Assembly (NCBI GenBank): GCA_013398955.1
Contig: VWPU01017405.1
Location: 1-64,000 of the forward strand
Origin: Callaeas wilsoni
Taxonomy: Eukaryota; Chordata; Aves; Passeriformes; Callaeidae
DNA: 64,000 nt
Direction: 5' to 3'
Position numbers and translations under genes: made by a program. A model generated the notes under the pieces. The model was not told where the DNA came from. It saw only the letters and a list, made by a program, of their open reading frames with translations, and searched no databases. This document shows, one piece after another, positions 1 through 64,000 of the stretch. How positions within the stretch are numbered: position 1 is the first letter of the stretch; the number at the start of each line of letters is the position of its first letter.

Positions 1-209
1 GGGCTCCGGCCCGGCCCCTGCCCTCCCGGTGCGGGGCAGCGCGGGTCACTGACAAAGGGGCAGCGGCGGAGCTGCCTCCTCCCCGCCCCTCGGCGGCATC
101 CCCCACCCCCTCCGGGACCGCTCCTGATTCGGCGGGGCCCGCTGACAGCGCGGGTCTCCCCTAGATCAGCCCTCACCTGGATATAACCCTGCCGGCCGCT
201 GCCGCCGCG
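1..209 (+). promoter_or_regulatory. PAX3: PAX3 proximal promoter / 5' UTR
   Basis: These 209 bases precede the start codon. They are GC-rich with many CpGs and contain a GC box (CCCCGCCCC, 81-89) that could bind Sp/KLF factors. An ATATAA element at 181-186 lies only about 25 bases before the ATG, so it is more probably 5' UTR than a TATA box. The transcription start cannot be fixed from the sequence. The neural-crest and hypaxial enhancers described upstream of mammalian Pax3 would lie outside the window. Confidence 0.7.
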
Positions 210-62368
<62,159 letters not shown>

Positions 62369-64000
62369 GTCAGTCCTGTGTTTTCAGACAGAGGATTTGC
62401 TGTATACCAGAACCAAAGAGTCTATTCCCTCAGGCCACAGTATAATGAATTGCCAAATTTAAACCATAATGTATTCTTTATATAAGCCACATGATTTCAG
62501 TTTGCTAGTTTCCTTTTTTTTTTTTTTAAATTTTTTTCCTCCTACTGGCTGAATGAAGAGTCATAGCTTATATTTAATTTCAACTGATTTATAACGGAAT
62601 CATGCAGACTTCATGTTTGCATTCGGTTGTCAAGCATTTGTAATGTACTACTCTTCTCCTGAAGATCCATGGCTAGGTACAGAAAACAGCTCTTGTATTT
62701 TTTCTGTGAATAAAATATCTCTTTAAAATAACCTCATCAAGATTTTACCAAATGGTCCAGGAGAATTATGGGCAAGTTGTATGAGGACAGTTCCAAGGAC
62801 TGAGAAATGTGTATCGAGATGAGCTATAATCGAGTTATAAATACATAAATTGGGAGTGTTACTGCTCTTTGGCAATATATAAATGCATGAATACCATAAT
62901 TGTTTTTCTAATTTGCGTGAGCTCTTTTAAGGAAATCATGTTAATAAATTGCCTGGATAATTGAGTGTCGAAAGATTGGTTAAATTTTCCTACACACGGC
63001 ATCCGTCTGAAGCTGACATTATTAGTTAAAGCTTGAATAGATAGTCGTTTATTTTATTAGCAAGACTTTTGCCCAGGTGCTTGGAAAGAGATGTCCACTA
63101 AATTCTGAGGAGTCACAAAGAGGATGCAATCTATAATTACAATCAGGAATCTCTTCAGGGCTAAAAGTGAGAGTTTTAACAGCTTTATCTGCTTTCTACC
63201 CTTTCTTCCTTTCAGTGGTTAGAAAAACAGAGAGAAGCTCAGAATGACACAAATGAAAAGTGAAAAGACAATTATACTCAATTACACACTAATCACTGAC
63301 TATCACCACTGCCTAAGCAGGGAGAGGGCAATCTAATAGGCAGAAAATGAGATTTTAATGGCACAAAGGGTGGCCAAAATAACGACTCGTATATCTTTGC
63401 CTCCTTCGTTTTCTTCAACTTGTGGTTTGCATCTCGGGAGTGCAGTTCCTGATTCCTGTGCAATGGTGATAACTCTGTGCAGCTGAAAAGTTCAAAGGCA
63501 CCGGAGTTGAAAAGTATGAATAACAAAGGCAATGAAATAAACATTTTTGCCCAAAGGCAAAAGTTCATAAACTCTTTTTTGTAACGGTAAATGTAATTAA
63601 GATTCACAGATTCCTATAGCATAGAGTGAGGTACAAAACTTTATGACTTGAAACCTCAGGAAAAAAATACCAACAGAAAAACAAACGGATGTACTTCCAA
63701 CAAGATTTGAATAGATTTTGTTTGAAAGAATTCTGATTTCTAAATGCGAACTCCAACAAAATCCATGACATTATATTAGCTGTTTCTTTTTTTTTTAAAT
63801 GGCTAGTTTCATAGTGTGCAAGGCTTCCACATTTTGGACATAATTATCTATCTGGTTTTCAATGTTAATCCATAAAAAGTAGTTGTTAGTGTCAGTTTAA
63901 ATGTGTGTTAGTTCTGGCTATGGAAAATGTGATCTTTTTTTTCCCCTTTCACAAAGCTTTTATTGTCTGTGACACAGAAGTGGAGCACAACAGTAAAGAA
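62369..64000 (+). other. PAX3: Intron 7, 5' part (runs past the window end)
   Basis: AT-rich intronic sequence starting GTCAGT. There is a T run at 62514-62527. A stretch at about 62930-63160 retains CpGs (gtgtcgaaag, cacggcatccgtctg, atagtcg) and TAAT-type cores and may be a conserved element. The expected exon 8 start (VMGLLTNHGG) is not found before 64000, so the gene continues beyond. Confidence 0.88.

Noticed and set aside
181..186. ATATAA as a TATA box for PAX3
   Set aside because: It is only about 25 bases before the ATG, which would leave almost no 5' UTR; more likely transcribed leader sequence.
62369..64000. Exon 8 within the window
   Set aside because: Searched by eye for a VMGLLTNHGG-like start after an AG in the remaining 1.6 kb and found none; the exon must be further downstream.

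Overview
The window is vertebrate nuclear DNA. It holds the 5' two-thirds or more of one gene on the + strand: PAX3, the paired-box/homeobox transcription factor of neural crest, dorsal neural tube and muscle progenitors. Seven coding exons are recognisable by their encoded peptides. Joined with GT...AG introns they give an uninterrupted frame of 391 codons (210..294, 1189..1424, 2790..2919, 3594..3728, 50695..50900, 60907..61072, 62154..62368). The N-terminal [14 protein letters not shown], the [10 protein letters not shown] octapeptide region and the exon 6-7 linker separate PAX3 from its paralogue PAX7. Exon 8 and the 3' end lie beyond base 64000. Only about 209 bases upstream of the ATG are present, so the known upstream enhancers are outside. 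Linker residues and the moderate gene size suggest a bird or other sauropsid; this rests on remembered homologues, not an alignment.

Layout. Bases 1-3700 are a GC- and CpG-rich block with exons 1-4 (paired domain and octapeptide) and short introns. Intron 4 (3729-50694, 46,966 bp) fills most of the window. It is mostly AT-rich single-copy sequence with a 54-bp triplication (4884-5045), two possible old interspersed-repeat relics, isolated CpG-rich patches (22381-22600, 42690-43060), a GGTGAGT-bearing GC-rich array (42841-42975) and a 33-bp minisatellite with 99-bp higher-order structure (46780-47274). Several stretches dense in TCF/LEF, homeodomain and SOX-like motifs are enhancer candidates. 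Exon 5 (most of the homeodomain), intron 5 (10,006 bp), exon 6 (recognition helix and linker), intron 6, exon 7 (start of the transactivation region) and part of intron 7 follow.

How the pieces work together. Exons 2-4 encode the bipartite paired domain, exon 4 also the octapeptide, exons 5-6 a paired-class homeodomain with Ser at position 50, and exons 6-7 the Pro/Ser/Thr-rich region. The most notable sequence-level points are the tandem splice acceptors. The exon 3 NAGNAG gives the Q+/Q- paired-domain linker variants known for PAX3/PAX7. Two further in-frame alternative acceptors at exons 2 and 5 seem less remarked. There is also an unusual Pro-to-Ala change in the paired domain. I found no second protein-coding gene, RNA gene, CRISPR array or intact mobile element, and no evidence of a novel multi-gene system; the long open frames inside introns are explained by GC-rich or tandemly repeated sequence.
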